DNA of 64,000 nt, taken from positions 4,774,001 to 4,838,000 of the forward strand of contig BCHX01000001.1 in assembly GCA_001599755.1 (NCBI GenBank), read 5' to 3'. The notes beneath the pieces are model-generated. The model saw nothing but the letters and a program-made list of their open reading frames with translations. It had not been told where the DNA came from and searched no databases. This stretch comes from Gliomastix tumulicola (Eukaryota; Ascomycota; Sordariomycetes; Hypocreales; Bionectriaceae). Shown in pieces: positions 22,922-38,900 of the stretch. The translations under genes and the position numbers were made by a program. Each line of letters opens with the position of its first letter. Within the stretch, counting starts at the first letter, position 1.

Positions 22922-24378
22922 GCTAATTAATAAAAAGGAATATAAGTAACTTTATTTAAACTACCTTTTATAAGAAATATACCTCCTAGGGAAAATATAG
23001 CTATTTAAATTATTTAAATTAAAACTTAATTTTATTTAATTAACCTTTCCCTAAATAATTAATATAATAATATAAACCCTACCTTTATTAGAGTTTCCCC
23101 CTAATTATAATTAATTAATACTATTTATTAAAGCTAGTTATTATATTAAAGAGCTAATATTAAGAAATTAATAATCTTAATATTAATAAAATATTAATAT
23201 AAATATAATAAGTTTATTTAATACTAAGAGTAAATACACTTTAAGCTTTTTATTTATTTCTCCTTTATAAGAACTACTATAAGCTATACTTATTTTATAA
23301 GTACTACTAGTTTTAATACTTATAATATTACTTACTAGGATTATATTAATAAATAAATAATTTTAAATATAAATAAACTATATAATAAATCCCTTTAAAT
23401 AGAATAGGTAATTTAATACTATAAGTATTAATTTAAGGGATAACTAGAAGCTTATTAATATTAGCCTCTTTAACTTTAATATTTAAATAAATAATAATAA
23501 TTTAATTTAGTAAAAATAAAATTATTTTTTAAAGAAAATTAATTATTTTATTAATAGTATTTACTTAAATATTACTTTAGTTTAATTTAAATATATAGTA
23601 GTAAATTTAAGCTAACCCCTTTAAGGGTATATTTATTTATAATAAACTAGTTAGCTTTAATTTTTTAAAGAATATAAATATAATAAAATATTAATATATA
23701 AATAGTAATATTAAAAAAATAATTTTAATTAAATATTATTAATATTAATAATAAGTTTATTTAATAAGAATATTATTAATATAAATATTTAATAATAAAT
23801 AGTATTTATTATATAAATTATATATATAATAAGTTTCTCTTTAATACTCTAGTAGTTAGCTAAAGTATATTAAGTAATTAGCTTATTATTTTAACTTTAA
23901 ATTATTTTTCTATTTAAAATAATTATTATTAATAAGTATAATAACTATTTAAAAAAGTAATAAAAGCCTTATATTAAACTTATAGCTAGAAGAATAGCTA
24001 TACCCTATGCCCTAAGAGGGATATACTAAGAAGGGGGAATATTAGTCTATTATACCTAGGTAATTTTATCTATTTTAATAAAATATACTATAGCTTAACT
24101 TTATTAAAATAAATTTATTTTAAATAAAATTTAATATATAAGTAGAGAAAGATTAAATTTAATAATATATAAAATCTTAAAATTATATCTTTAAAAATAA
24201 ATAAAAAAATTAATAAAATAAAGTAAAAAGGTACTTAAAAAAAATATAATAATATTTTAATTAGTAAAAGACTTATAAGAATAAGGTTTTAATAATAATA
24301 AAGAGATTTTAATAATTAATATATAATTTAAAAGAGTATATTATTATTATAATTAAATCTTAAGATATTATAAAGTAT

Positions 24379-24545
24379 TATTATAAGGTAACTATAAGAC
24401 TAAGTGTAAAGGTCTTATAATCTAGCTAGTAACCTAGGTTCTATAACTTAAACTATATTAACTAGCTTAATTTAAACCTTAAGGTAAAGGAGAATTAAAA
24501 CCTTTATATACTAGTATTTTAACTTTACCTATTATCTTTATAATA
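24379..24545 (-). repeat. LTR of B1 (left)
   Basis: 167 bp, from TATTATAAGGTAAC to CTTTATAATA. These are RIP-altered forms of ends still seen as TGTCATGAGG and CCCTATGACA in the solo LTR at 58679. Confidence 0.88.
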
Positions 24546-27500
24546 AATAATAGTAAGAGATAAGAACTAGCTTTTTCCTACTACTTAATAAATATAGGAA
24601 ATAAATAACTACTAAAAACTAGAATTTATTTATAAATTAACCCTTAATCTTCTAGTTATTATAAGATCTTTAGATTTAGCCTAGGTCCTATATTAATACT
24701 TAATTCACTCTTAACCTACTTATAGAGACTCTCTTAAATAGAGTCCTTTAGTTTATTTAATATATTAAAGAGTATAAGTTAAGCTTAGTTATATAATAAC
24801 TTAGCTTAACTTAATATTATATAATTAATAAGTATACTAAAAGTATAGTAATATTTAATAATTAAATTAAAAAATTTAAATATAGGTACTTAGGTAAATA
24901 GATTTTAAATAATATTATTTTTTATTATAATTATATTAAAATTCTTAAGGTAATTAAAAGGGAATTTAGTATTTTATAAATAATATACTTAGCTTATAAT
25001 TATACTAATTTAGAATTTTAAATCTTTTTAAAGTCTTAAACTTTAAATTTAAAAGCCTTTAATATAGGTTTTATTATTAATTAATAAATTATATTTACTT
25101 TATAAAAAAGGGATTACTTAATATTATAATAAATAATTAAATTTATTAAACTTTCTCTTATTAAGATTAAATCCTTAAAGAATAACTTTATTAAAATATT
25201 AAGTATTAATATTAAAGAAAGAGCTTTTAATTAAAAAGACTTATAAGAACTAGTATAAGTTAAATAACTAGAGGAATTTAAAAAGGTTTACTTTAATATA
25301 ATTACTTATATAAATTTAATTTTAAAATAAAGTAATAAATTAATTAAAAATATTTAACTATTTAATAACTTATTTTTTCCCCTATTAATATAATTAAAGA
25401 TACTCTTATTAATATTATTTATTAATTTATTAATAATACTAAATATTACTTTACTATTAACTAAAAAATAAAATTTATAAATTAAGCTTACTATTAAGCT
25501 AATTATTATAAACTACTTTATAAATTACTTTATAAATAACTTAGCCTTAAGTATAAAATAAAGTTAATAAATTAAACCTATTATTATAAATACCTCTATA
25601 AATAATTTAGCCCCCTATATAGAAATATCTTTATCTTCCTTAAGTTTAGTTATAATAGAGGCCTTTTTACTTATATATACTTTATTAATTACACCTATAA
25701 ATTAGTTATAAGTCCTAGGGTATTTATCTAAAGACTTTACTATAGTAAATAAAGTAAGAATTAAAGGACTAAATAACCCCCCTAAGAATTAGTAAAACTA
25801 AGTTATATAATTCCTTAAGTAAAATAAAATAATTTTATAAAACTTACTAGAAGTACTCTAGCTATAGGTAAAATAAGTAAAGCTAGTTAATTTTTAACTA
25901 CTTATAACTATTAAATTAAACTTAATTTAAAGAAATATAACTTTATTATAAGATTATTATATTTATTAATAATAAAACCTTTTTTTATCTCCTTTTAAAT
26001 TAAGATTTAAATTTAATTTAAACTTTAATAATTATTACTATAAATAACTTTATTATATCTTCTATTAAACTAAAAGGGGTTAATAATATTATTATTAATA
26101 TAAATTATTAAATAATTTAAATAAAATTAAACTTAATATAGTTTAACTCCTTAAATTTAAGTTAAACTTTATTAATTACTTTTAGCTAAATATATTAAAG
26201 ATAAAGATAAAGAGTAATATTATATTTACTTATAGAAATTAATTTTTCTATATAAATATAGTTTTATTTCTTAAAGTTATTATTAATTATAAAAAGATTA
26301 AATATTATAATAATATTTAATTATTCTTATATACTATATTATAGGGTTAAGCTTTTAAATAGTATTAAGAATAACTTATAAAAAGAGATAAATAAAGATT
26401 ATAAGATAAATCTTTATTTAAGTACTAATATTAAGTACTTATAGAAAAATTCTCTATAAGTATAATAAAAGCTTAATAATAGTTAAATAATTTATATTAT
26501 AATTAAGCTATATATTATAATAAATAGTCTATTTAAGCCTTTACCTTATAGGTTATTTAGCTTATATAATCCTTTAATATATATAAAACTAAGGCTAAAT
26601 TAAGCTATATAAAGTATTAAATTAATTATACCTATAATTAGTCTAATACCTCTTTTTATTTCTACTATATAGGAAATATTAATTTTAAGTTTATTAAAAT
26701 ATTATAAATATTATTTAATAGTTTTATTTAACTTTAATATTATTATTATTATTATATTAATAATTAATAGATTTAAATTTAATAACTTTTTATTTTATTA
26801 TTATACTATATTTAATATTTTCTTTATAGTAAGCTCTTAAGTAGTATTAAAAATACTTATAAATATATATTACTTTATAATAATTATAAATTAAGTATAA
26901 CTAATATTATAAGTAAATATTAAGTATTTTTTAATACTAGTAAAATAAATATAAAGTATTAATAAATTAATTATTATTAATAAAATAGCTAAATTTACTC
27001 TCTTTATAAAGAGTAAGCTTAAGGACTTTTTAAAGACTTAAATAAAGTTCTTAGTTATTATATAAATTTATAATAACTTAAAATTAATTATTTTACTTAA
27101 AATAAAATAAATTTACCTTTATAGGGTAATCCTTAATTATTATTATAATACTATAAAAGTTAAATCCTACTAGGATTTTTCTTTATTAATAAATATTTAT
27201 TATTACTAGTACTTTTAACTAGTTAAAAGGGTTATCTCTTTAGGAATAATTATTCTTCCCCTTTAATAGTTATTTTATATTCTTATTAAAGCTTTTAATT
27301 TTTTAAAAAATTAGTTTTTTTATATAACCTTAAATAAAATAAAAGTATTAAATATATTTATAGTAAATAAAATTAGCTTTATTATAATAATTAATATATT
27401 TAAAAATTTTATTATAGTTTTTTAAAATATATATTTTAATATAGTTTATAAATAAAATAAGTTAAATAAGAGGACTTATATATATATAATAACCTAAAAT

Positions 27501-28870
27501 AAGATTTATAACTTATAATTAGTATTATTTAAAATATAACTAGAAATATATACTAGATTTTTAGTAGTTAAGTTTAAAGTTAATTAATTAACTTTATTTA
27601 TATTAAAAGATAATTTAATTATTTATTTATAGTCTTTATAAATAAGTAAAAACCCTAAGAATAAGAATAAAGCTAATATAAATTAATAATTATATATATT
27701 TAACCTAAAAGTAATTAAATATAAATTTAAATCTCTATAATTTAAAATAAGTTATATATCTTTAGGGATTTCTAGGGTTATAACTTAAGAGGTTTAATCT
27801 TTTAAAAAGGTTAAAATTAAAAATATAAACTTAAAGATAATTATAGCTTTACTTTTTATAGTATAATAATATAATATATAAAAAGACTATAATACTATTT
27901 TAATACCTATAGAAAATTAATTTAAAATATATTTAAAAGATAATTAAGTAGAGAAATAACTTATAAATAAATCTTATTTATATAATATAAAAGATTAAAA
28001 AGTTATTAATAATACCTTTAATTTATTATATACTATAGGTTAAATATTTTAAGTAAATTAACTTATACCTTTTATTATATTAGTTTTTATAATATAAAAA
28101 TAAATTAATAATATTAATAAGGGATAAATTATAATAAACTTATATAATTTAAATAATACTATAATTATAAATATATATTTATTACTAAAATAAAAGATAT
28201 TTATTATTACTTTAAAAAAAGCTAAGTATATTATAGTAATTAATATAACTTTATTTTTCTATTAATTCCTAGTTTATAAGAAGTTTTAAGATTAATTTAC
28301 TATTATTTCTTATTAAAGATTAAAATAATTTAATATAACTTTAATAAGTTTTAAGAATTTACTAGTTTATATTTAATAATAAATTAATAAATAACTATTT
28401 CTATATTAAGTATTTACTTATACTTATATAAATAATAATATTATTTTTTTATTATTTCTTAATAAGTATTTTTAATATTTAAAGATTATTTTTAATTTCT
28501 TTAAAAAGCTTAATTTATAGTTATTATTAATTAAATTATTTATTAATTATTTATAAATTATTTTACTTAAATATAAAGTTAATAAAATTAGTATATTATT
28601 AATAGAGGTATAAATTTATACTTTAATAAAATAGTTATACTTAAAGATCCTTAAATAACTAGAGATATATTATAATATAACTAATTAAATTTATTTTTTT
28701 ATCTCTTTCTATACTTAAAAGATTAAGCTCCTTATATAGAGGAAGATATCTCTCCTTATACTTAGAAGAATAATAAATAAGATTATATTAAAATTAAAAT
28801 ATAAATACTTTATTTAAGTTATATTTATAGATTTAAATAATAAATAATAAATTATATTTATATTAATATA

Positions 28871-28974
28871 NTAAAATTTAATNTATTACTTATAGCTTAA
28901 NNTANTTTANTTAAATAATAATTATTATTTATTTACTAAAATTAATATATTAAAGNAGTAAGGTTTTAATATAN
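28871..28974. other. Scattered ambiguous bases (N) in B1
   Basis: Eight single Ns in ~100 bp. The same part of inverted copy B2 also carries Ns (within 54757-55234), so this reflects unresolved mixing of reads from similar copies rather than biology. Confidence 0.9.
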
Positions 28975-31900
28975 TATTATTTTATTATAATAAATCTTTT
29001 AATATTAAAAATCTTATAAAGATATTAAACTAGTTAAAGTTAAATTATATTAAATTTTAAAGTAAAATATTTAACTTAGCTAAAATAAAATATTAAGTAA
29101 TAGAATTAAAGGTAATTTATTTAATTTAAATTATATAAAAAAATAAAATTCTATTTTATAGTATTAGGTAACCTATTTATATTCTTATAAATTATATTAT
29201 TATAATTAAAATTATTAATTAAAAAATTATAATTATATTTAATATAATTAAAATAAATAAAAGGCTTAAAATAATAAGTATTTTTTTATTTTAATTTCCT
29301 CTTAGAGTAATCTATATTTTAGGGAAATTATATATATTATTAAATACTTTATTTAAATTACCCTATAATAATAATAAGGCCTAGGTTTAAAATTTAAGAG
29401 TTAATTATTTACTAATAGACCTTTTAATAAATCTTTAAGAACTAGAGACTATATTTATTATAATTAAAGTAGTAGTAATTATAAATATAAAATAATATCT
29501 TAAAATAAAGTATAATAATAACTTAATTTACTTCTATATTTTAGAGTCTTTATATAGTCTTAATATTATTATAACTAGTAAAATTATAACTAAACTAAGT
29601 ATTTTATTTAAATTAAAAAATAAACTTCTTTTTAATATTAAATATAATAAAACCTATTAATTATATATATTAAAGCTACTTTTATTAAAAATCTTAAAGC
29701 TAACTTAGGATTTTTAATAGGAGAATATTATAAGAATTAAACTCTTTTACCTTCCTTAATAAATTTAAAATAATAAATAAATAAATTATATATTACTTAT
29801 ATTAAGTATTTAAATATATTTATTAATATTTACTAGAAAATTTAAACTTAATTTAAACTTTATAAATATTATATAAAATTTAATTACTTAACTTTATTAT
29901 TAATCTCCTAAAGGTTTTCTTTATAAGTAATTTTTAATACCTTAAAGGCTTTAATATATATAATTACCTCTTTATAATAATATATAAAGCTTTAAAGAAG
30001 AGGGCTTTAATTCTAGGATATAATACTTATATAGTAGCTAATTAGGTTTATTAAATTCTAAGGTTTTAGCTCCTAGTTAATTAAAGTTTATTATTAGTTT
30101 TAGTTTTTAATAAAAATTATTAATAAATTAATAATTTTTAAATTAACCTATTTATATAGTTTAATATAAAATTAATCTTTATAATAATTTAATACTTTAC
30201 TAGGAATAATTAAGCTAAGAATATAAATTAAATAGTTAAAGTAGCCCTTAGATATTATTTTACTATATAAATAAATACCTATTAACTTATAGCTCTAATA
30301 TTAATATAGGTATATTTTAATAATACCTTTATAAATATATTAAAATATTATTTAAATAAGTTTATTTATAGTTTTTAATTATAGACTTTATTAATAATCC
30401 TTAAAAATACTTTATCCTAAGGATATAGTATAAAGTTAAAACCTATTAATAAGCTTTAAAAACTATATTAATATAAGGTTATTATTACTATAAACTTTAC
30501 TATAATTTAATATAAATAATACTTTAATTAAAGATATAAACTACTATAATTTATAATTAAAAACTATATTTACTTATAACTTTATAATAATTATAAGGCT
30601 TTAAAATAATATTAAAAATTTAATTAATAAAAAATTAATTTATTTAAAATATTAAAAATTATAAACCCCTAAGTATATAAACTTAATCTACTAGTATATT
30701 AAAGAGTTTACCTAGTTATTTTAATCTTATAGCTTAAATTAGCCCCTTAGAATATTAATTTATTTTACTATTTATAATTTAACTTAACCTCTATTATTTA
30801 TATAAAAAGGGATAATAATAAGTAGTAGTCTTTTAAAATTAATACTTTTATAATATAATATATATTATAAAGTAAGAACTAGTATTTAATTTACTAGATT
30901 AAATATAATTTAAAATATAATAAATAATATAATAAAAACCTTTTTATAAAGAATATTAATAAATTAATTAATAAATTTAATACTTAAAACTTAGTAAGAA
31001 ATATAAGAAATAAGTAGAAAGTATAATAAAAATTAAATTAATTTATAAGGTAATAAAATTATTATATCTTTATATTACTTTTATAATATTTTTACCTTAG
31101 TTTTATATTTATTATATTTTTCTACTAAATAGTAAAACTATAATTATATTAGTTTATTTATTCTTATATTTTTAAATTATATATCTTTATATTAATTTAT
31201 TCTTCTTTATATTTTTTATATTATTCTTCTTTATATTAACTTTAATACCTTTTATATAGGGAATAATATTATAGTAAGAAAGTATAATTATCCTTAAAAA
31301 ATTAAAGTTAATATTATAATACCTAAGATTAACTTTAAAACTATATTATATAAAATAATTATTAAAATTACTTTAAACTTTAATAATAATAAAGCTTTAT
31401 TATAAATTAAGTTTACTAAACTTTAAGTAACCCTTAAAACTATTAATTATATAATTAAAGTTATATAAATTATATTACTTATAACTTATTTAAATTCTAA
31501 TAATACTAATATTAATACTATATTCTTTAAATAAAATTTAAAAAATTAAACCCTAGCTAAGAAGTAAGTAATTATAATAAAAAATATTCTTTAAGGGCTT
31601 TTTAATTATATTTAATATATATTAGCTAAATTTATTAATAATATTATTAATATACTTATAATTTAAATTACTTTAATCTTTAAAGTAATTATAAAGATTT
31701 TATATAAAAATATATTTTATTAAAACTACTTTAACTTTTATAAAAATTAATTTAAATTAATTAATTTATATTATATAAATATATTACTATAATTTATAAT
31801 TAAATATTACTTTATTAACCTTTTAATAATAAATAATAAGATTAAAGCTTATTTATATTTACTTAAAATTAATTTTTAATATATATTTTATTTTAATTAA

Positions 31901-33068
31901 ATTAATAAAAAATTTAATAACTAAGAATAAATTTATATTATAACCCTCTTTAAAGTTATTATCTTTAATATTATAAGTAAAGTCTATAAAGACCTTAAGA
32001 ACTTTTAATTAATTAAAAAAATAAAAACTAAAATATATAATAATAATAATTATATTATTAAATTATATATATATATTATTTTTATATTTTACTAAAAATA
32101 TATTAAGTTAATAAAAGTAATTAATAAACTAGTTATAATATAAGATAAATTAAAGCTACTTTACTTATATATATTTAAAGACCTCTTAGTAATTATATAT
32201 ACCTTTAAGTTTTTTATTAATATTAAAAAAGTCTTAGCTTAAATTATATAAAAATTAAATCTTTTTAAGCTTATTTTTAAAGTAAATATAATTATTATTA
32301 TTAATAATTAAAATAATAATTAGTAAAATATTAAATTAAATATTACTTTAATTTAATTAATAAATACTTTTTTTAATATAAAGTTTACTTAAAAAGATAT
32401 TATTAAAGTTTATTTTTATTAATTAATATTAATCTTTATAATTATTATTAAATTAAAAGAAGACTTTATATTATAAGATATTAAAATAATTTAAAATAAT
32501 TAATTTTATTAATTTAATAAATATTAATTTATTATAATTAATATTTAAATTAAACTTAAAAAATAATACTTTAATAATAAATTAAATATTATATTTTAAA
32601 AATATATTAATTAAAAAAGTATATTATTTAAGGTTTTTATTTAAATTAATAATATATTAAAATAAAAATAAAATATAAAAATTAAATTAATTAAATAATT
32701 AAAAATTATAATTAATAAATTAATTAAAGCTTATAATATTTAGCTTTTTATAAATATATTATAAACTTAATAAAAATTAAATAATATTCTTATAAAAGTA
32801 TTAATAAACTTTATATATATATAAATTAAAATAAATATAACCCTTTAAGAAGCTATTAAATAAATTATTAATAATATTATTAATAATACTATAAACCTAA
32901 ATAACTTATAAATAAAAGAAAATAACTAAAATTATTATTAATTATTAATAAATAAATTAAAAAATAAAATTATACTTAGTCTTAGTAATTTTTAACTATT
33001 ATTAATTTATTTTCTAATTAAATAATTTAAATTATAAGGATATAATTTTTTTTCTATTCTTAGGTAAT

Positions 33069-33142
33069 TATTATAAGGTAACTATAAGACTAAGTATAAA
33101 GGTCTTATAACCTAGCTAGTAATCTAAGTTCTATAACTTAGA
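33069..33142 (-). repeat. LTR of B1 (right), first part
   Basis: First 74 bp of the right LTR of B1. It is cut by element G after TTAGA and resumes at 40563. Sequence matches 24379 onward with transition differences. Confidence 0.88.
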
Positions 33143-33543
33143 TGTTATAACCCAACACTTAGCCTCCTCTTCATTAGCTAAGCACGTTATATATACCCCA
33201 CTTTTTTCTTCTAATTAACATGTAATTATTATAATTTATTAAGAATTACTATAATTAGGATAAAATAATTATTATAATTCCTAGGATATTATAATAATTA
33301 CCTAACTACACCTAAATATATATACTATAGTTATTACCTAGCTAGTATATAGGTAGTCTTAGTTATTAATAAGGTTATTCACTATAATACTTACTTTATC
33401 TACTAACACCTAAGTCTTACACCTAAACTATAACTATACCGCTTAGTACTAACACCCTATTAATCCTATGAACAAGCCCCACTTATTTAGAACCCTACTC
33501 TTCTTTCACCTACCCTATAGCTATTAGAAGCCTAATTATTACA
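33143..33543 (+). repeat. 5' LTR of element G
   Basis: 401 bp, beginning TGTTATAACCC and ending TTATTACA. It is the same length as the 3' LTR; the differences I compared are all C/T or G/A transitions. Confidence 0.93.
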
Positions 33544-33749
33544 TATTAATAGCTCTTATTTAAGACTAATACTATATCTAAGCACTAAGTAATATTTAAT
33601 ATAATAGTAACCAACTAGTAGCTAAACCCTTAGGTTCTCACCAACCTAGCCCTAACCAGCCCCACCTATATTAAGCTTATCTAGTAACTCACTAAAGTAA
33701 AGGCTCTTCTTATATAATAGTAATAATAGGATACTAGTAAGATACTTAA

Positions 33750-35700
33750 ACTAAAAGATCCTAAGAAGTTTAATAGTACACCAGGCAAGCTCCAAGGGTT
33801 TTTAACCTAATTATAAGCTTTATATAGTTTCTACCCTAATTATCTAGGATAACCTAAGGCTAAAGTTATACATGTAGGCGGGTGCCTCACTAGTACCACC
33901 CTCACCTGGTTTAAACCCAAGATATATAACTACCTTAATAATAAAAAAGATAATTAATAAGATAAAATTAATAATATCTTTAATAACTACACGGAATTTG
34001 AAAAGGCTATTAAGTCTACCTTTAGAATAATAGATAAGGTCTAACAAGTGAAGTAGAAATTTATACACCTACACTAAACTAAATTAGCTAGTAACTATAT
34101 TATTAAACTCTAATAAATTATATTAATTACTAACTAAGATAATAACCCCTTAATAATAGTTATATATAATAGCCTTAAGGAAGATATTAAGGATAAACTT
34201 TATAAAATAGAAAGACTAAATAAGTTCTCTAAATACACTATAATAGTAGTTAAGATTAATAATTAACTCTACTAATAATACCTAGAATATAGTTAGAAAA
34301 GTGGACCACACTATACCTCTAACTAGGGGAAGAAATAGTAAAATAATGGAAATACATGGCGCTAAAACCTTAATAGTACTACCTATAGTAACTAGGGCTA
34401 TATAGGACTAATAGAGCTTAACGCTACTAAACATAGAAGACCTAAGTATAATAAGAAAAATATAACTTACTATAACTATAGTAAGAAAGAATACTACTAA
34501 TAGGAATACTACTCTCTAAGAAAAAATAAGGGAACCTATAAAGTTAGTACTATAAAAAAATATAAGGAAGTTAGTATAATAGAGAAATCTAACACCTTAA
34601 CTAGGATAATAATAGAACCTATAGTCACTAAATTAACCTTAGAGTATAATATACTTTTATAGGTTAAATATTTTAACTATAAATATATTACCTATAAGAG
34701 CACCAAGAAGATAAGTGGATGGTACCTAAGAGAGATTAATATATAGGAACATAGAGATAAATATCTCTAGGACCTAGAATATAACGTGGAATATAAAACC
34801 ACCCTAATCACCAAAGGAGAATACTAAGACCTTACACAAAGATTTCACCAAGAAGACACATGTAACTATAATAACCTAGATAAAAGATATAATCCAATGC
34901 CTATAGGAAAAGATATAATTATTAAGATCTAAGCTATTAAACTCATATAAATAGTTAAGGAAGAACTAATCCTAAAAGGAGAATTTAGAGATTATAGGGT
35001 AATTAACATGGACTATAAAGACTATAGTGAACTCTCATGGATATCCTACTATAATTACACCTATGAGGACTATATAGAAGAAAAAGCCAAGAATAAAGCC
35101 TACCCTATACGCAGAAAATAAGCCTACCTAAACCTATACTAGTGGAATAAACTAGGAGGGTTTTAAGTCTACAACTAGCCTATAGAGCATATAGTATAGC
35201 TCAAGTTCCAAGGAGGATGCTAGGAAGACCTATTACTAATAGATTACAATAATTATAACTATAAAGTTCATAATAATAATAAAATCAGTTAGTAGTACCT
35301 CTAGAAGGACGCTAAGCATGTAAAGGAAGCAAAAAGGAAAGCATAGGTATAAGCTAGCAAGTTCCTTTAGATGCTTATCCTATGTAAGATATGCTTACGC
35401 TATACACTGTAAAGCTAAACCTAAATATAACTACAGGAGATAATTCACAGTGGATTTAATAAAGATAACTAGGAAAAAGATCCTAGATAGTAATAGAAGG
35501 TTAATATAATATAATAAACCTATATTAATAAGTACTAATATAATAATAAAGAATAAAAGCGTAAAGTACACTTTATCACTAATGACAATGAACTATAGAC
35601 TATAGAGCAACTCTATAAAGGACTTTATACTTGTGAAACCTACTACCTAGGCATTAACCTAGAGGAAATAAAGGAATAAGCCTAATAATTAGAATATAAT
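33750..35700 (+). pseudogene. Degraded gag region of element G
   Basis: A broken plus-strand reading frame. Around 34411-34520 a trace resembling a zinc-knuckle (CCHC-type) segment is visible after ELNATKHRRPKYNKKN; expected Cys codons now read as Tyr and the frame is interrupted. The boundaries are approximate. Gag would have formed the virus-like particle. Confidence 0.55.
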
Positions 35701-35939
35701 GGTTTTAACTATAACACTAGAAAAGGAACACCCTAATAATAATAGTAGTACTATGAGATTAAAGCTAAGTACTATAGAATACTAGGGGTATACTAATAAA
35801 AGTATATTATTAATAAAATACCTATATAAATAATATAACTTATCTAGGATATACTAATAGATAGGGTAACTAATTAGGGAGACCCAAGGGACCTATATAG
35901 AATAAAGGCAACCACATAAGTAATAGTAGGAAAGCTAAC

Positions 35940-38900
35940 CTTAGAAGTCTAGATATAGGGATATCACTTAAATATACTTATAGATAGCGGGGCGATAAAT
36001 AACTACATTACTATAGTAGTAGTAAACTAATGTGGCCTACTATAGAGTATAAAGTTAAAGCTATACTTACTCCTTAATATTAAAGGATAACTAGTGGTAT
36101 ATAATAATAGAGTTATTAATAGGGAGACTAATTAACTTACTATTAACATCTTAAGGTATAATACTATAGTAAACTTTAATATTATACTAATATAGAGCTA
36201 TAACCTAGTACTAGGGTTTCTATAGCTATAAAGTAAGAACCCTAACATTAACTAGGAGTAAGGCTAACTATAATAGTGGAATACTATGGGCTTACTTATT
36301 AATAGGATACTAGAAGATACTAGATTTAAACTTAAAATAAACTAACTAGAGAAAGTTAATTATTAAGAAAAATAGGTAATCTAATATATACTCCAGCAAT
36401 ATATAAAGAAAAAGGATAACCTAGTAATAGCCTTAATAGCATTATAACCTAGAAGAAAAATAAAATAATATATCCTAGGAAAACTATACTTTTATATAAA
36501 AGAAATATATTTAGTATAAACCACTAATAACTAGAAACCTAAGGAATAGCCCTAAGATAAAATAAAGAATATCCCACCTAAATATTAGATTTATAAGAAT
36601 CTATTTAAGGATTAGCTACTAATAGGCCTACTGAAACACACTAAATAGGACCATATAATTAACCTTATTAATGGAACTAACCTTATATTCTATAAAATCT
36701 ATAATCTTACACTAGAAGAAATAGAAGCGCTAAATAAATACTTAGATAAAATGCTAGAGAAAGGATACATTTAACCTTTAATATTTATAGTAGGATACCT
36801 TATTATATTTATTAAGAAGAAGAATGGCAAACTATGCCTTATAGTTAATTACTACTAACTAAATATAATCATGAAGAAGGACTAGATGCTATTACCCTTT
36901 ATTAATAAGTTAAGGGACTAACTCACTAGTAAGTAGATCTTTATAATACTTAACCTTAAAGGAGCTTATAACCTTATTAGAGTTAAGGAAGGAGATAAGT
37001 AGAAGACTACATTTTAGACTAAGTAAGGTCTCTATAAATATATAGTTATACTATTTAGCCTTATAAATATATTAGCCACTTTCTAGTGAATAATTAACTA
37101 TATACTCTATAAGTATCTTAATTAATTTATAGTGGTTTACCTTAATAATATTTTAATCTTCTTAGATAATAAAGAAGAATATAAGGAATATATCTATAAA
37201 GTCTTAAATACCCTATAAGATTTTAATCTACTAGTAGAATTAGAAAAGAGCTAGTTTTATATAAAGAAAGTTATATTTCTTAGTTATATTATTTAACTAG
37301 GAGAAATTATAATAGAACTAGCTAAGATAGCTGCTATTTATAAATAGAAGGCTCCTATATTAGTCAAAGAGATCTAGTTATTTATTAGACTTATGAATTA
37401 TTATAGATAATTTATTAAGGGATTTAGCAAGATTACTATACTAATAATATTAGTAATCTAAAAAGATAAGAACTTCATCTAGATACTAGAATATTAGAAA
37501 GCCTTTAAGTAGATTAAAGATACTATTACTAAAGAACTAGTACTAGCTATATTTAATCTAAATAAACCAGTTAAGCTGGAAACCAATATATTCAACTTCA
37601 CTATAGTAAGTGTACTAGGATAAAGAGATAACTAAGGATAACTATAACTAGTAGCCTTTTTCTCATGAAAGCTATATAGACCTAAACTTAACTACCCTAT
37701 TTATAATAAGGAATTTATAGTAATAGTTACAAGCTTTAAAGAATTTTAATATTATCTATATAGTAGTAAATATTAGACTATTATATACACTAATTATAAG
37801 AATATTATATTCTTTATAACTATATAGAAACTTAATAAATACTAGAATAAATATATAGAAACTCTAGCGGAATTTGACTTTAAGATAGTCTATTACAAAG
37901 GATTAAAGAATAGTAGAGCTAACACCCTAAGCTAATGACCTAACTATAATAATAGACAACCTGTTATTTAAGGATAGATCCTACGCCTAAATAATAAAGG
38001 AGTATTAAAATAAATAGAGCTTAGAATACTTTATTATATTAAGCCTAATAAGGAATATTATAACTAAATTATTTAATAGGCAAAGGAGCACCTAGGAGAA
38101 GTACTAGATGAATACTCTATGGAAAATACTAAAGCACCTCTTATAGAGGATAGTAAAGGGAAAAGCAAGATATAGATACCTAAACCCCTATAATAAAAGA
38201 TTATTTAATACATCTATAGCTAACCAACTAGTGAATATTAAGGGATTTAATATACCTATAAATAAATATAATAAAACTATTAATATAAGGGATTAAGGAA
38301 TAATATCTAGAAAACCATTAGAATATGCCATAAGTATAACCTCGCTAAGGCAGCATAATATAAACTATATAGATACTTATAACTACTACTAGTACCCTCA
38401 CGACCATAGGGATTAATCACCTTTAACTATATTATTAAATTACCTACATTTAAAGAACTAGAATTAGAGGAAACCTATAATAGTATATTAGTAGTCACTA
38501 ATAGACTCACTAAGTATAGATACTTTATCCTATATAAAGAATTAAGTAATATAGTTATACTTATATACTATTTTCTTAGAGTTATAGTAGCTAACTATAG
38601 ATTGCCTAATAAAATTATCTTAGATAGAGGAATAATATTTACTTCTAAGTTTTAGCAAGTACTTATAGTATAACTTAGTATTAACTATAAGTTAAGCATA
38701 GTATAACATCTATAAATAGATAGATAAATAGAATAACTTAATTAAATACTTAAGTAGTACCTATAATACTATATTAACTATAACTAAGATAATTAAGTAG
38801 AAATACTACCTTAAGCCTAATTTACCTATAACTTAGTATACTAAGAGTTAATATAAATATCACTATTCTACGCTAACTATAGATTTAAGCCTAAAATTAA

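Noticed and set aside
33844..34068. 74-codon minus-strand ORF with hydrophobic run
   Set aside because: Lies antisense to the degraded gag of element G; hydrophobicity results from AT-rich codons.
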